Position numbers and translations under genes: made by a program. A stretch of DNA of 5,288 nucleotides from Acidobacteriota bacterium (GTDB taxonomy: Bacteria > Acidobacteriota > Terriglobia > Bryobacterales > JACQDG01): positions 1 through 5,288 of the forward strand of contig JACQDI010000145.1 of NCBI GenBank assembly GCA_016201195.1. Direction: 5' to 3'. Of this stretch, positions 1-5,288 are shown in pieces. The notes beneath the pieces are model-generated. The model did not search any database and was not told the origin of the DNA. It saw only the letters and a list, made by a program, of their open reading frames with translations. Position 1 is the stretch's first letter; the number at the start of each line of letters is the position of its first letter.

Positions 1-1
1 C

Positions 2-2101
2 GCGCGCTACCTGGCCGGCGACCGGACGGTGATGGAGCGGCTGGTGGAGCGGCTCCCGGCGTTTTACGTCCGCGAACGGGAGCCCCTGGTGCGCGGCTTG
101 GCCAAGCTGACCGGCGCCCGCCACGCCAAGCACGCCGGCACCATCTACCACCTCGAGCCCAACATCAAGGAAGCCCCCGGCGGGCTGCGGGATTTTCAGG
201 TGGCTTGCTGGCTGGCCCAACTGGCGCACACCGCGCCCGGCCTGCTCCCTGCATCCGAGGAGTACCTTCCTGAGGAATCGCGCCCCGAGCTGCTGGAGGC
301 CAAGCGGTTCCTCTTCGCCCTGCGCTGCTACCTGCACTACTTCAACGAGCGGGACAACAACATCCTCACTTTCGAGCACCAGGAACGCGTGGCCGCCGAG
401 CGACGCCGCGACCCCGCCGCCTGGATGCGGGACTACTTCCGCCACGTCCGGGGCATCGAGCGCCTGGCTGGCCGGATGATCGACGAGTGCGCCACCCCGG
501 AGCACTCCCTGTTCACCCTGTTTCGCGACCGCAAGTCGCGGCTCTCGAACCCTGATTTCGCCGTCACCCGGGGGATGCTCTACCTGCGCCGTCCCGAGGC
601 GCTCGAGCACGAGCCGGGGCTGGTGCTGCGGCTGTTCGAGTTCGTCGCCCGGCATGGCGTTCCGGTGGCCCCGGAAACCGAGCGCCGCGTGATCCACGCC
701 GTCCCCGCGTTTCGCCTCCACCTGGAGCGAGCCCGCCGCATCGAACTCGCTCTGTGGCCCTCCATCGCCGCCCTTCTCAAGCTGCCCTACGCCTACCGGG
801 CCCTGGTCTCCATGCGCGAGACCGGCGTGCTCGGCTCTCTGTTTCCGGAGTATGCGCGCATCGACTGCCTGGTGGTGCGCGATTTCTACCACCGCTACAC
901 GGTCGATGAGCACTCGCTGCGTACCATCAAGACCCTCCACGAGCTGCGGGGCGCTGCGGACGCCCTGACCCGCCACTTCGCCGAACTGATGGAGGAAGCC
1001 GAGCGGCCCGAGATCCTGCTCTTCGCGCTGCTGTTCCACGACGTCGGCAAGGGAGGCGGCGAGGGCGAGCACGTGGCCGCGGGTCTCGACCTGGCCCAGC
1101 AGGCCATGGACCGCATCCAGGTGCCCGAGCCGGACCACGAGATGGTGCGCTTCCTGATCCGCCATCACCTGGACATGTCGTCCATCATGACCCGGCGCGA
1201 TCTCTCCGACCCGGCCACGGCGCGCGCCTTCGCCGAACAGGTTTCCACCCTCGAGCGGCTGCGCAAGCTGACCCTGATGACCTACGCCGATGTCGCCGCG
1301 GTCAACCCGGAGGCCCTCACCCCCTGGCGCAAGGACCTGCTGTGGCAGCTCTACGTGGCCACCCACAACCAGTTGACCCGCGAGATGGAAGCCGAACGCA
1401 TCGGCGGCGAGCAGTACCCGTTCCTGGAGGGGCTGCCCACCCGCTACATCCGCACGCACACCCCGGAGCAGATCGCCGAGCACGCCCGCCTGGAACAAAT
1501 CTTCCGCGAGCGAGGCGTTGCCATCGGCGTAAAGGGCCGCCACTCGCTTTACGAGGTGGTGGTGCTGACCGCTGACCGGCCGTTCCTGTTCGCCTCAATC
1601 GCCGGGACGATCTCTTCGTTTGCTATGAACATCGTCAAGGCCGAGGCGTTCGCCAACAGCAAGGGCATGGTGCTCGACACTCTGGTCTTCGCCGATCCCA
1701 CGCGCAGCCTGGAGCTGAACCCCTCGGAGGCCGACCGCCTGCGCTCGACCCTCGAGCACATCGTGCTGGGCAAGATCGACGTCCGGGAGTTGCTCCAGAA
1801 GCGCCAGGCCCCCAACTCGATGCGCCGCCCGCGCATCCCCCGCCAGATTGCCTTCGACAACGAGACCTCCGCCAACGAAACGCTGTTCCACGTGATCACC
1901 GAGGACCGCCCCGGCCTGCTCTATGACCTCGCCAGCACCTTCTCCTTCAACAAGTGCGACATCGACTTGGTGCTCATCGATACCGAGGCCCACAAGGCCG
2001 TTGACGTTTTTTATGTGCGGTCCAGGGGCCGCAAGCTCATTGCTTCGCACGCCCGAGAGGTCTGCGGCGAGCTGGAGAAAGCGTGCTCTGGCGAAGAATA
2101 A
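2..2101 (+). CDS. glnD: Bifunctional [protein-PII] uridylyltransferase / uridylyl-removing enzyme GlnD, 5'-truncated by window edge
   Basis: GlnD is the cytoplasmic nitrogen sensor that adds UMP to PII proteins (GlnB/GlnK) when glutamine is low and removes it when glutamine is high. The frame is open to the window edge, so the GTG at 29 is not the true start; 699 residues are visible of a family usually about 850-900 long. Numbering from nt 2, the UR/UTase helical region carries the signature PNIKEAPGGLRD near residues 53-64. An HD domain follows with TVDEHS (His304), FHDVGKG (His346-Asp347), His357 and IRHHLDMS (His388-His389), the metal-binding set expected for the uridylyl-removing activity. 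ACT1 (about 514-575) reads DRPFLFA and ACT2 (about 628-690) DRPGLL; these bind glutamine in the family. The catalytic nucleotidyltransferase motif lies upstream and cannot be judged. No frameshift is visible. The stop codon abuts an inverted repeat, and neighbouring genes are functionally unrelated. Confidence 0.96.
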   Translation, partial: ARYLAGDRTVMERLVERLPAFYVREREPLVRGLAKLTGARHAKHAGTIYHLEPNIKEAPGGLRDFQVACWLAQLAHTAPGLLPASEEYLPEESRPELLEAKRFLFALRCYLHYFNERDNNILTFEHQERVAAERRRDPAAWMRDYFRHVRGIERLAGRMIDECATPEHSLFTLFRDRKSRLSNPDFAVTRGMLYLRRPEALEHEPGLVLRLFEFVARHGVPVAPETERRVIHAVPAFRLHLERARRIELALWPSIAALLKLPYAYRALVSMRETGVLGSLFPEYARIDCLVVRDFYHRYTVDEHSLRTIKTLHELRGAADALTRHFAELMEEAERPEILLFALLFHDVGKGGGEGEHVAAGLDLAQQAMDRIQVPEPDHEMVRFLIRHHLDMSSIMTRRDLSDPATARAFAEQVSTLERLRKLTLMTYADVAAVNPEALTPWRKDLLWQLYVATHNQLTREMEAERIGGEQYPFLEGLPTRYIRTHTPEQIAEHARLEQIFRERGVAIGVKGRHSLYEVVVLTADRPFLFASIAGTISSFAMNIVKAEAFANSKGMVLDTLVFADPTRSLELNPSEADRLRSTLEHIVLGKIDVRELLQKRQAPNSMRRPRIPRQIAFDNETSANETLFHVITEDRPGLLYDLASTFSFNKCDIDLVLIDTEAHKAVDVFYVRSRGRKLIASHAREVCGELEKACSGEE

Positions 2102-2102
2102 G

Positions 2103-2246
2103 AAGCAAGTCAAAAGTCAAAGGGCAAAAGTCAAAAGTCAAAAGTGAGGTGGGCGCTTCGCGCCGGCATTGTCTTGATGGGGCCGCAAGGGCCGAAAGAT
2201 TTTACTTTTTACTTTTTACTTTTGCCCTTTGACTTTTGACTTGCTT
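2103..2246. repeat. Long inverted repeat built from tandem GTCAAAA heptamers (possible hairpin, terminator or REP/MITE-like element)
   Basis: The left arm (2103-2145) and right arm (2204-2246) are reverse complements at 41 of 43 positions; the mismatches are 2132/2217 and 2139/2210. The left arm contains five consecutive 7-nt units at 2109-2143 (GTCAAAA, with variants GTCAAAG and GGCAAAA), and the right arm contains the mirrored units. The arms are about 35% GC inside a GC-rich region. The 58-nt centre (2146-2203) is GC-rich and can form two small hairpins: 2152-2156 with 2160-2164, and 2181-2184 with 2190-2193. The left arm begins one base after the glnD stop codon. It has no coding potential of its own; lysine/glutamine-rich or SKVK-type peptides in its frames are repeat artefacts. 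As RNA it would make a very stable stem that could end glnD transcription or protect its 3' end, but it lacks the compact GC stem plus U-tract of a classical intrinsic terminator. Dispersed-element status is inferred. Confidence 0.9.
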
Positions 2247-2269
2247 TTCCCCGAATTTTGCCGTACATT
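2241..2269 (+). promoter_or_regulatory. Weak candidate sigma-70-type promoter for the secreted protein gene
   Basis: TTGCTT (2241-2246) and TACATT (2264-2269) are separated by exactly 17 bases and lie just upstream of the ATG at 2284. They match the -35 and -10 consensus at about 3/6 and 4/6 positions. The -35-like box is the outer end of the inverted repeat. Better-matching TTGACT boxes at 2229-2234 and 2236-2241 have no -10 at suitable spacing. If real, the transcript would have a leader of only a few bases, consistent with the absence of a clear ribosome binding site. The match is weak and could be chance. Confidence 0.2.
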
Positions 2270-2283
2270 AGAGCCCAGACCAA

Positions 2284-4800
2284 ATGATCCGCCGCTCCCT
2301 AACGGGGAGCCTCCTGGCCGTCCTGTTTGCCATTTCAGGCAATGCCGAGTTTGAGATTCGAGGTTCCCGCTTATATCTCGATGGAAGTCCTTTCCCCATC
2401 CGCGGTGTCGCCTACAGCCCGACGCCGGTAGGGGAGATCCCAACCGGCGTCCTACGGCTTTCCGGCTGTGTATACAACCGCGATTTCCCGCTGATGGCGC
2501 GGGCCGGCATCAACACCGTGCGGATCTACGGCCGCGTTCCGGCCGGCGAGCGCTTCTTCTGGCAGGCGCTCGAAAAGAACAGCCTCTACCTGCTGGCCGG
2601 CTTCCCACTAGATCCGTATTACGACCCGAGCGCGACGCTGGCGCCCGGCAGCTCGCTGCGGGCCAGAATTCTGGCCGATTTTCGTGAATACGCCGAGCAA
2701 TTACGAAGCTCCCGCCGGGTAATGGCGGTGGTTTTCGGCAACGAGGTGAGCAGCGACTACAACCGGAAGTTCGCCGGTGCCCCGCGGGACTTTTACAGCT
2801 TAGTCGACGAAGCGGCCGCGTCGGGACTGTTGCTCACCACGGCCGTCGCCGACGTGGCCGACGTTGCGGCCGACGCCCCGGGGGTTTCCTTCTGGTCTCT
2901 CAATGTATCCCGGGGCAGCCTGGCCGGCCTGCTCGATGAGGTCCGCCGCAGGACCGGCCGGGCCGTCCTCGTTTCCGAGTTCGGTGTGGACGCGTTTGAC
3001 AACGGGCGCCAGGTGGAGGACGCCGGCACGCAGGCGACGGTCCTGCGCTCGCTCGCGCGCCAGTTGCGCGTGGAGATGGACCGCGCCGGCTCGACCCTGC
3101 TCGGCGGCGTGTGGCTCGGCTGGAGCGACGAATGGTGGAGAGGCGGCCCGGACCCCTCGCGCCACGGGACAGCCGGAGAGTTGCGCTCCGGCTTCCCCGA
3201 CGGAGTCAGCAATCCGGCGTGGTTTGGCTTGTTCGGTGTGACCGCCACGGAAATCCCCGGCCTCGACTCGCTGCGGCCGCGCCCGGCGTTCGCCGCGCTG
3301 GCCGAGGAGTGGGGCAGCCGCCTGCCAGCGGACTGGCCGCCGAAGCCCCCGCGACTCGCTCCCCAGGGCGTGGTGAATGCCGCCGGCCAGGGCAGCGCGA
3401 TCGCGCCGGGCGGGCTGATGTCGCTGTTCGGCGAGGACCTGGCGGACACCCCCGCGCGCTCGCTCGAATCGCCATTGCCGCTCCAGGCGGATTGGACCTC
3501 GGCCTGCATCGGCTCGCGGCCGGTCCCGCTGCTTTCGGTCGACGCGGGCCAGATCAACGGCCAAGCCCCGTGGGAAACGCCGTTCGGCAGCGCGCCGGTG
3601 GTGGTCTATCGCGCCGGGGCGGCCAGCAATATCGTGACGGTCGGCGTGCGCGAGTTTGCCCCGGGCATCCTCGACCGAGGCGTGATCCCCGCCGGGCGTC
3701 CTTGCCCGGTGAGCGTGGCGAGCGGGGTTCGGCCCGGAACCTACGTGGAGATCTACGGCACCGGGCTGGGGAGTGCCTCGTCCTCGCTGCTGACCGGGAT
3801 GGCGCCCCTCGCGCCCCGCCCGCTCGACGCTCTCCCCCGGTCTTTTCTGGGATCGCGGGAGCTGCGGGTGCTCTACAGCGGGCTGGTCCCGGGCCTGGTG
3901 GGCATATATCAGACGAATATCCAGGTGCCGGAGGATTTCCCGCCCGGCTCGCCGATGGGCTTACGGCTGCTGGCCGGCGGGGTGGAAAGCAATTCCTATC
4001 CGATTACGGTGCTGTCGGACGCGGATCAGCCGCGCTACACGCTGGGCGACGGCGCGCTGAGCTACGTGGTGCAGCCCGGCGGGCCGCCCCAGACGGCCGA
4101 GCTTTCGATCGAGGGGCAGAATGGCTTCTGCGAGCTGGTGCGCTTCGCGGTGGCCGGATTGCCGGACGGGGTCGGCGTCGCGCTGCCGGTGGCCTTTCCG
4201 GGCCAGCGCATCCCGGTGACTGTGCAGGCCGCTCCCCACGCGCGGGGCGATCAAGACCTGGTGGCGACGATCCGCGGCTTCTCTCTGGCCGCCGAGAACC
4301 CGACGGCGCGGCTGCGGGTGACCGTGCTGCCCAGTCGCGGCGACATCGCATTCCGCGTGGTATCGGGCGGCGGCCGCGCCGGCCTGATCGCCCGCTTTGA
4401 GATGGCGGGACGGCTGCTCTACGAAGCCCGCGGCGGAGGCGCCGGCCGCGGCTTCAACTTCCTGGTGCTCAACGGCGACACGGGCGTCCTGGGTCCGGCG
4501 CGCAAGTTTGACACCTGGCTGAGCGAGGCCGCCGCCGAGGAGATGGCCGACTACCTCTCTGCTTTACCTGTCGGCACCGTCGTCCTGGGCGCCATCGCCG
4601 ACGAAGGCACGCTACACCTGACCCCCCGCGCCCGCACGGCGCTGCGCACCCTCCTGCGCTCCCAGTTCCTCGACACCCTGCGCTACCAGGATTCCTGGGC
4701 CATTCTCACACGCATCGGCGCCGCTCTGCCCATCGCCGAAGACCAAGCCTCCGACCGGCAGGTGGTGCTAGAGCGCGTGCTGACGTTTCCGATGCCGTAA
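2284..4800 (+). CDS. Secreted multidomain protein: GH-A-type glycosidase barrel, TIGR03437 module, Ig-like module, C-terminal FAM3/ILEI-like domain
   Basis: This 838-residue protein is probably exported and carbohydrate-active, with unknown substrate. The start is well fixed: an in-frame TAG lies at 2269-2271 and ATG 2284 is the first start after it, although no clear ribosome binding site is seen. A signal peptide is evident: Arg3-Arg4, a hydrophobic core at about 8-18, and likely cleavage after Ala21. Residues about 22-345 look like a clan GH-A TIM barrel of the GH2-C/glucanosyltransferase-like type: IRGVAYSP, NTVRIYG, GNEV with Glu154 as predicted acid/base, VSEFG with Glu232 as predicted nucleophile, and strand-8-like GWSDEWW near 279-285. 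Residues about 359-577 match TIGR03437 (VVNAA, QINGQAPWE, EIYGTGLG, IQVPEDFPPGSP). Residues about 583-684 resemble an Ig-like beta-sandwich. Residues about 687-812 resemble the FAM3/ILEI domain. No membrane anchor or sorting signal is seen at the C terminus. Both flanking spacers hold inverted repeats, so it may be transcribed alone. The barrel family and export are fairly secure; enzymatic activity is inferred. Confidence 0.88.
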   Translation: MIRRSLTGSLLAVLFAISGNAEFEIRGSRLYLDGSPFPIRGVAYSPTPVGEIPTGVLRLSGCVYNRDFPLMARAGINTVRIYGRVPAGERFFWQALEKNSLYLLAGFPLDPYYDPSATLAPGSSLRARILADFREYAEQLRSSRRVMAVVFGNEVSSDYNRKFAGAPRDFYSLVDEAAASGLLLTTAVADVADVAADAPGVSFWSLNVSRGSLAGLLDEVRRRTGRAVLVSEFGVDAFDNGRQVEDAGTQATVLRSLARQLRVEMDRAGSTLLGGVWLGWSDEWWRGGPDPSRHGTAGELRSGFPDGVSNPAWFGLFGVTATEIPGLDSLRPRPAFAALAEEWGSRLPADWPPKPPRLAPQGVVNAAGQGSAIAPGGLMSLFGEDLADTPARSLESPLPLQADWTSACIGSRPVPLLSVDAGQINGQAPWETPFGSAPVVVYRAGAASNIVTVGVREFAPGILDRGVIPAGRPCPVSVASGVRPGTYVEIYGTGLGSASSSLLTGMAPLAPRPLDALPRSFLGSRELRVLYSGLVPGLVGIYQTNIQVPEDFPPGSPMGLRLLAGGVESNSYPITVLSDADQPRYTLGDGALSYVVQPGGPPQTAELSIEGQNGFCELVRFAVAGLPDGVGVALPVAFPGQRIPVTVQAAPHARGDQDLVATIRGFSLAAENPTARLRVTVLPSRGDIAFRVVSGGGRAGLIARFEMAGRLLYEARGGGAGRGFNFLVLNGDTGVLGPARKFDTWLSEAAAEEMADYLSALPVGTVVLGAIADEGTLHLTPRARTALRTLLRSQFLDTLRYQDSWAILTRIGAALPIAEDQASDRQVVLERVLTFPMP
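4342..4719 (+). other. FAM3/ILEI (PANDER, 'GG')-like domain at the C terminus of the secreted protein
   Basis: Residues about 687-812 follow the animal FAM3/ILEI pattern in order: an N-terminal strand (IAFRVVSGGG), GRGFNFLVLNGDTG (721-734), FDTW (742-745), a helix ending in LSALP, GTVVLG (764-769) followed by a DEG turn (773-775), LTPRAR (779-784), and QDSWAI (802-807). From memory, human FAM3C has GRGINVALANGKTG, FDMW, DGTIVLMG, LNDEAR and RDNWVF in the same order and spacing. In animals this fold occurs in FAM3 cytokine-like proteins, POMGnT1, CEMIP and TMEM2; in POMGnT1 it binds sugar. The domain has no cysteines, unlike FAM3 proteins, which carry disulfides. A carbohydrate-binding role here is inference. 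Confidence 0.72.
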
Positions 4801-4810
4801 ACCCCTCAGA

Positions 4811-4885
4811 AAAGCCACAGAGGCACAGAGAACACAGAGAAACCCAAAACGAAGTTCTCTGTGTTCTCTGTGTCTCTGTGGCTTT
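4811..4885. repeat. Inverted repeat of CACAGAG units (31-bp arms), likely dispersed intergenic hairpin element
   Basis: The left arm (4811-4841) and right arm (4855-4885) pair at 30 of 31 positions around a 13-nt loop. The single mismatch, 4823/4873, would be a G-U wobble in a + strand transcript, so that RNA could pair along the full arm. The left arm has three CACAGAG units (4816-4822, 4824-4830, 4833-4839) and the right arm three CTCTGTG units (4857-4863, 4866-4872, 4874-4880). It starts 10 bases after the stop codon of the secreted protein gene and ends 20 bases before the ATG at 4906. Similar CACAGAG-type hairpins are, to my recollection, common between genes of several environmental phyla. 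No strong U-tract follows, so calling it an intrinsic terminator would be uncertain. Reverse-strand frames through it are artefacts. Confidence 0.9.
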
Positions 4886-4905
4886 CTGGGCTGCCTTTTG
4901 GGATC

Positions 4906-5288
4906 ATGAGTCCTGCCATGACCACCGACCAGCTTTGTATCAATACGATCCGGACGCTCTCGATGGACGCCGTGCAGCAGGCCAACTCCGGCCACCCGGG
5001 CACGGCTATGGCCATGGCGCCGGTGGCCTACTGCCTGTGGCAGCGTTGCTTGCGCTTCGATCCGGAGGACCCGATCTGGCCCAACCGCGACCGGTTCGTG
5101 CTGTCCGCCGGCCATGCCTCGATGCTGCTCTATTCGATGCTTCACCTGTGCGGCGTCAAGGCGGTGAATCCGGCCTACGAGCGGCTGGGAGAACCGACCA
5201 TCACGCTGGAGGACATAAAGCGCTTCCGGCAGCTCGACAGCAAATGCCCCGGCCATCCGGAATACCGGTGGACCTCGGGGGTGGAGAC
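4906..5288 (+). CDS. tkt: Transketolase, N-terminal part, 3'-truncated by window edge
   Basis: Transketolase is the cytoplasmic thiamine-diphosphate enzyme that moves two-carbon units between sugar phosphates in the non-oxidative pentose phosphate pathway. About 127 residues of a family of roughly 650-700 are visible, all from the N-terminal pyrophosphate-binding domain. Counting from ATG 4906, the typical motifs are [20 protein letters not shown] (cofactor/substrate His30), [16 protein letters not shown] (His70), [13 protein letters not shown] (His117) and TSGVE at the window end. Against E. coli TktA as I recall it, there is an insert of about 13 residues between LLHLCGV and LEDIKRF; many bacterial transketolases share it. 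The start is uncertain. ATG 4906 gives an [10 protein letters not shown] start and ATG 4918 gives MTTDQL; the only purine-rich stretch, GGGA at 4900-4903, is too near the first and rather far from the second. Any promoter must sit within or beside the upstream CACAGAG hairpin. Confidence 0.95.
   Translation, partial: MSPAMTTDQLCINTIRTLSMDAVQQANSGHPGTAMAMAPVAYCLWQRCLRFDPEDPIWPNRDRFVLSAGHASMLLYSMLHLCGVKAVNPAYERLGEPTITLEDIKRFRQLDSKCPGHPEYRWTSGVE

Noticed and set aside
29..31. GTG at 29 as the true start of glnD
   Set aside because: The frame is open to the window edge with family-like residues before it (ARYLAGDRTV), and the nucleotidyltransferase domain is expected further upstream.
1595..2113. 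172-residue reverse-strand frame opposite the end of glnD
   Set aside because: It is antisense to the two ACT domains, which are well conserved in the sense frame; the start region falls in the heptamer repeat.
2103..2246. CRISPR array
   Set aside because: Repeats are 7 nt, contiguous without spacers, and arranged as an inverted pair; no cas genes are present.
2793..3564. Two overlapping 254-residue reverse-strand frames
   Set aside because: They are antisense to the glycosidase barrel and TIGR03437 coding region, overlap each other, and show low-complexity composition with no recognisable motif.
3111..4400. 429-residue open frame on the + strand inside the secreted protein gene
   Set aside because: It lies wholly in another frame of a clearly coding gene with recognisable domains, and its translation is an Arg/Gly/Pro/Ala-rich string typical of GC-rich shadow frames.
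4811..4890. Classical intrinsic terminator
   Set aside because: The stem is long and not GC-rich next to the loop end, and only a short TTT follows, so termination is possible but the standard signature is missing.
4768..5256. 162- and 69-residue reverse-strand frames over the tkt start
   Set aside because: Peptides such as LCVLCASVA and [11 protein letters not shown] are translations of the CACAGAG hairpin, and the rest is antisense to transketolase coding sequence.

Overview
The window is about two-thirds GC and holds three genes, all on the + strand: the 3' part of glnD, a complete gene for a large secreted multidomain protein, and the 5' end of a transketolase gene. The best clue to the source is the middle of the secreted protein. 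It carries a good match to the TIGR03437 domain, which was defined on and is greatly expanded in Candidatus Solibacter usitatus and related Acidobacteriota. The likely source is therefore a Solibacter/Bryobacter-type acidobacterium. This is inferred from the family; there is no marker gene in the window.

Layout: nt 2-2101 encode the C-terminal 699 residues of the PII uridylyltransferase/uridylyl-removing enzyme (UR/UTase helical region, HD domain, two ACT domains); its N-terminal nucleotidyltransferase domain lies upstream of the window. Nt 2102-2283 are a spacer filled almost completely by a 43-bp-arm inverted repeat made of tandem GTCAAAA heptamers. Nt 2284-4800 encode an 838-residue exported protein: signal peptide, clan GH-A glycosidase-like TIM barrel with both catalytic glutamates, a TIGR03437 module, an Ig-like module, and a C-terminal domain that closely resembles the animal FAM3/ILEI (PANDER, 'GG') domain. 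Nt 4801-4905 are a second spacer dominated by a different 31-bp-arm inverted repeat built from CACAGAG units. From nt 4906 (or 4918) a transketolase gene runs off the window end.

The three genes have unrelated jobs: nitrogen-status signalling, extracellular carbohydrate-related activity, and the pentose phosphate/Calvin-type carbon shuffle. They are separated by strong potential hairpins, so I see no evidence for a functional operon. The two points most worth following are the domain architecture of the secreted protein, especially the FAM3/ILEI-like domain attached to a glycosidase barrel, and the two unrelated heptamer-built inverted repeats that occupy both intergenic gaps. No RNA genes, CRISPR arrays or transposase genes were seen, and no gene-free stretch exceeds 300 bases.
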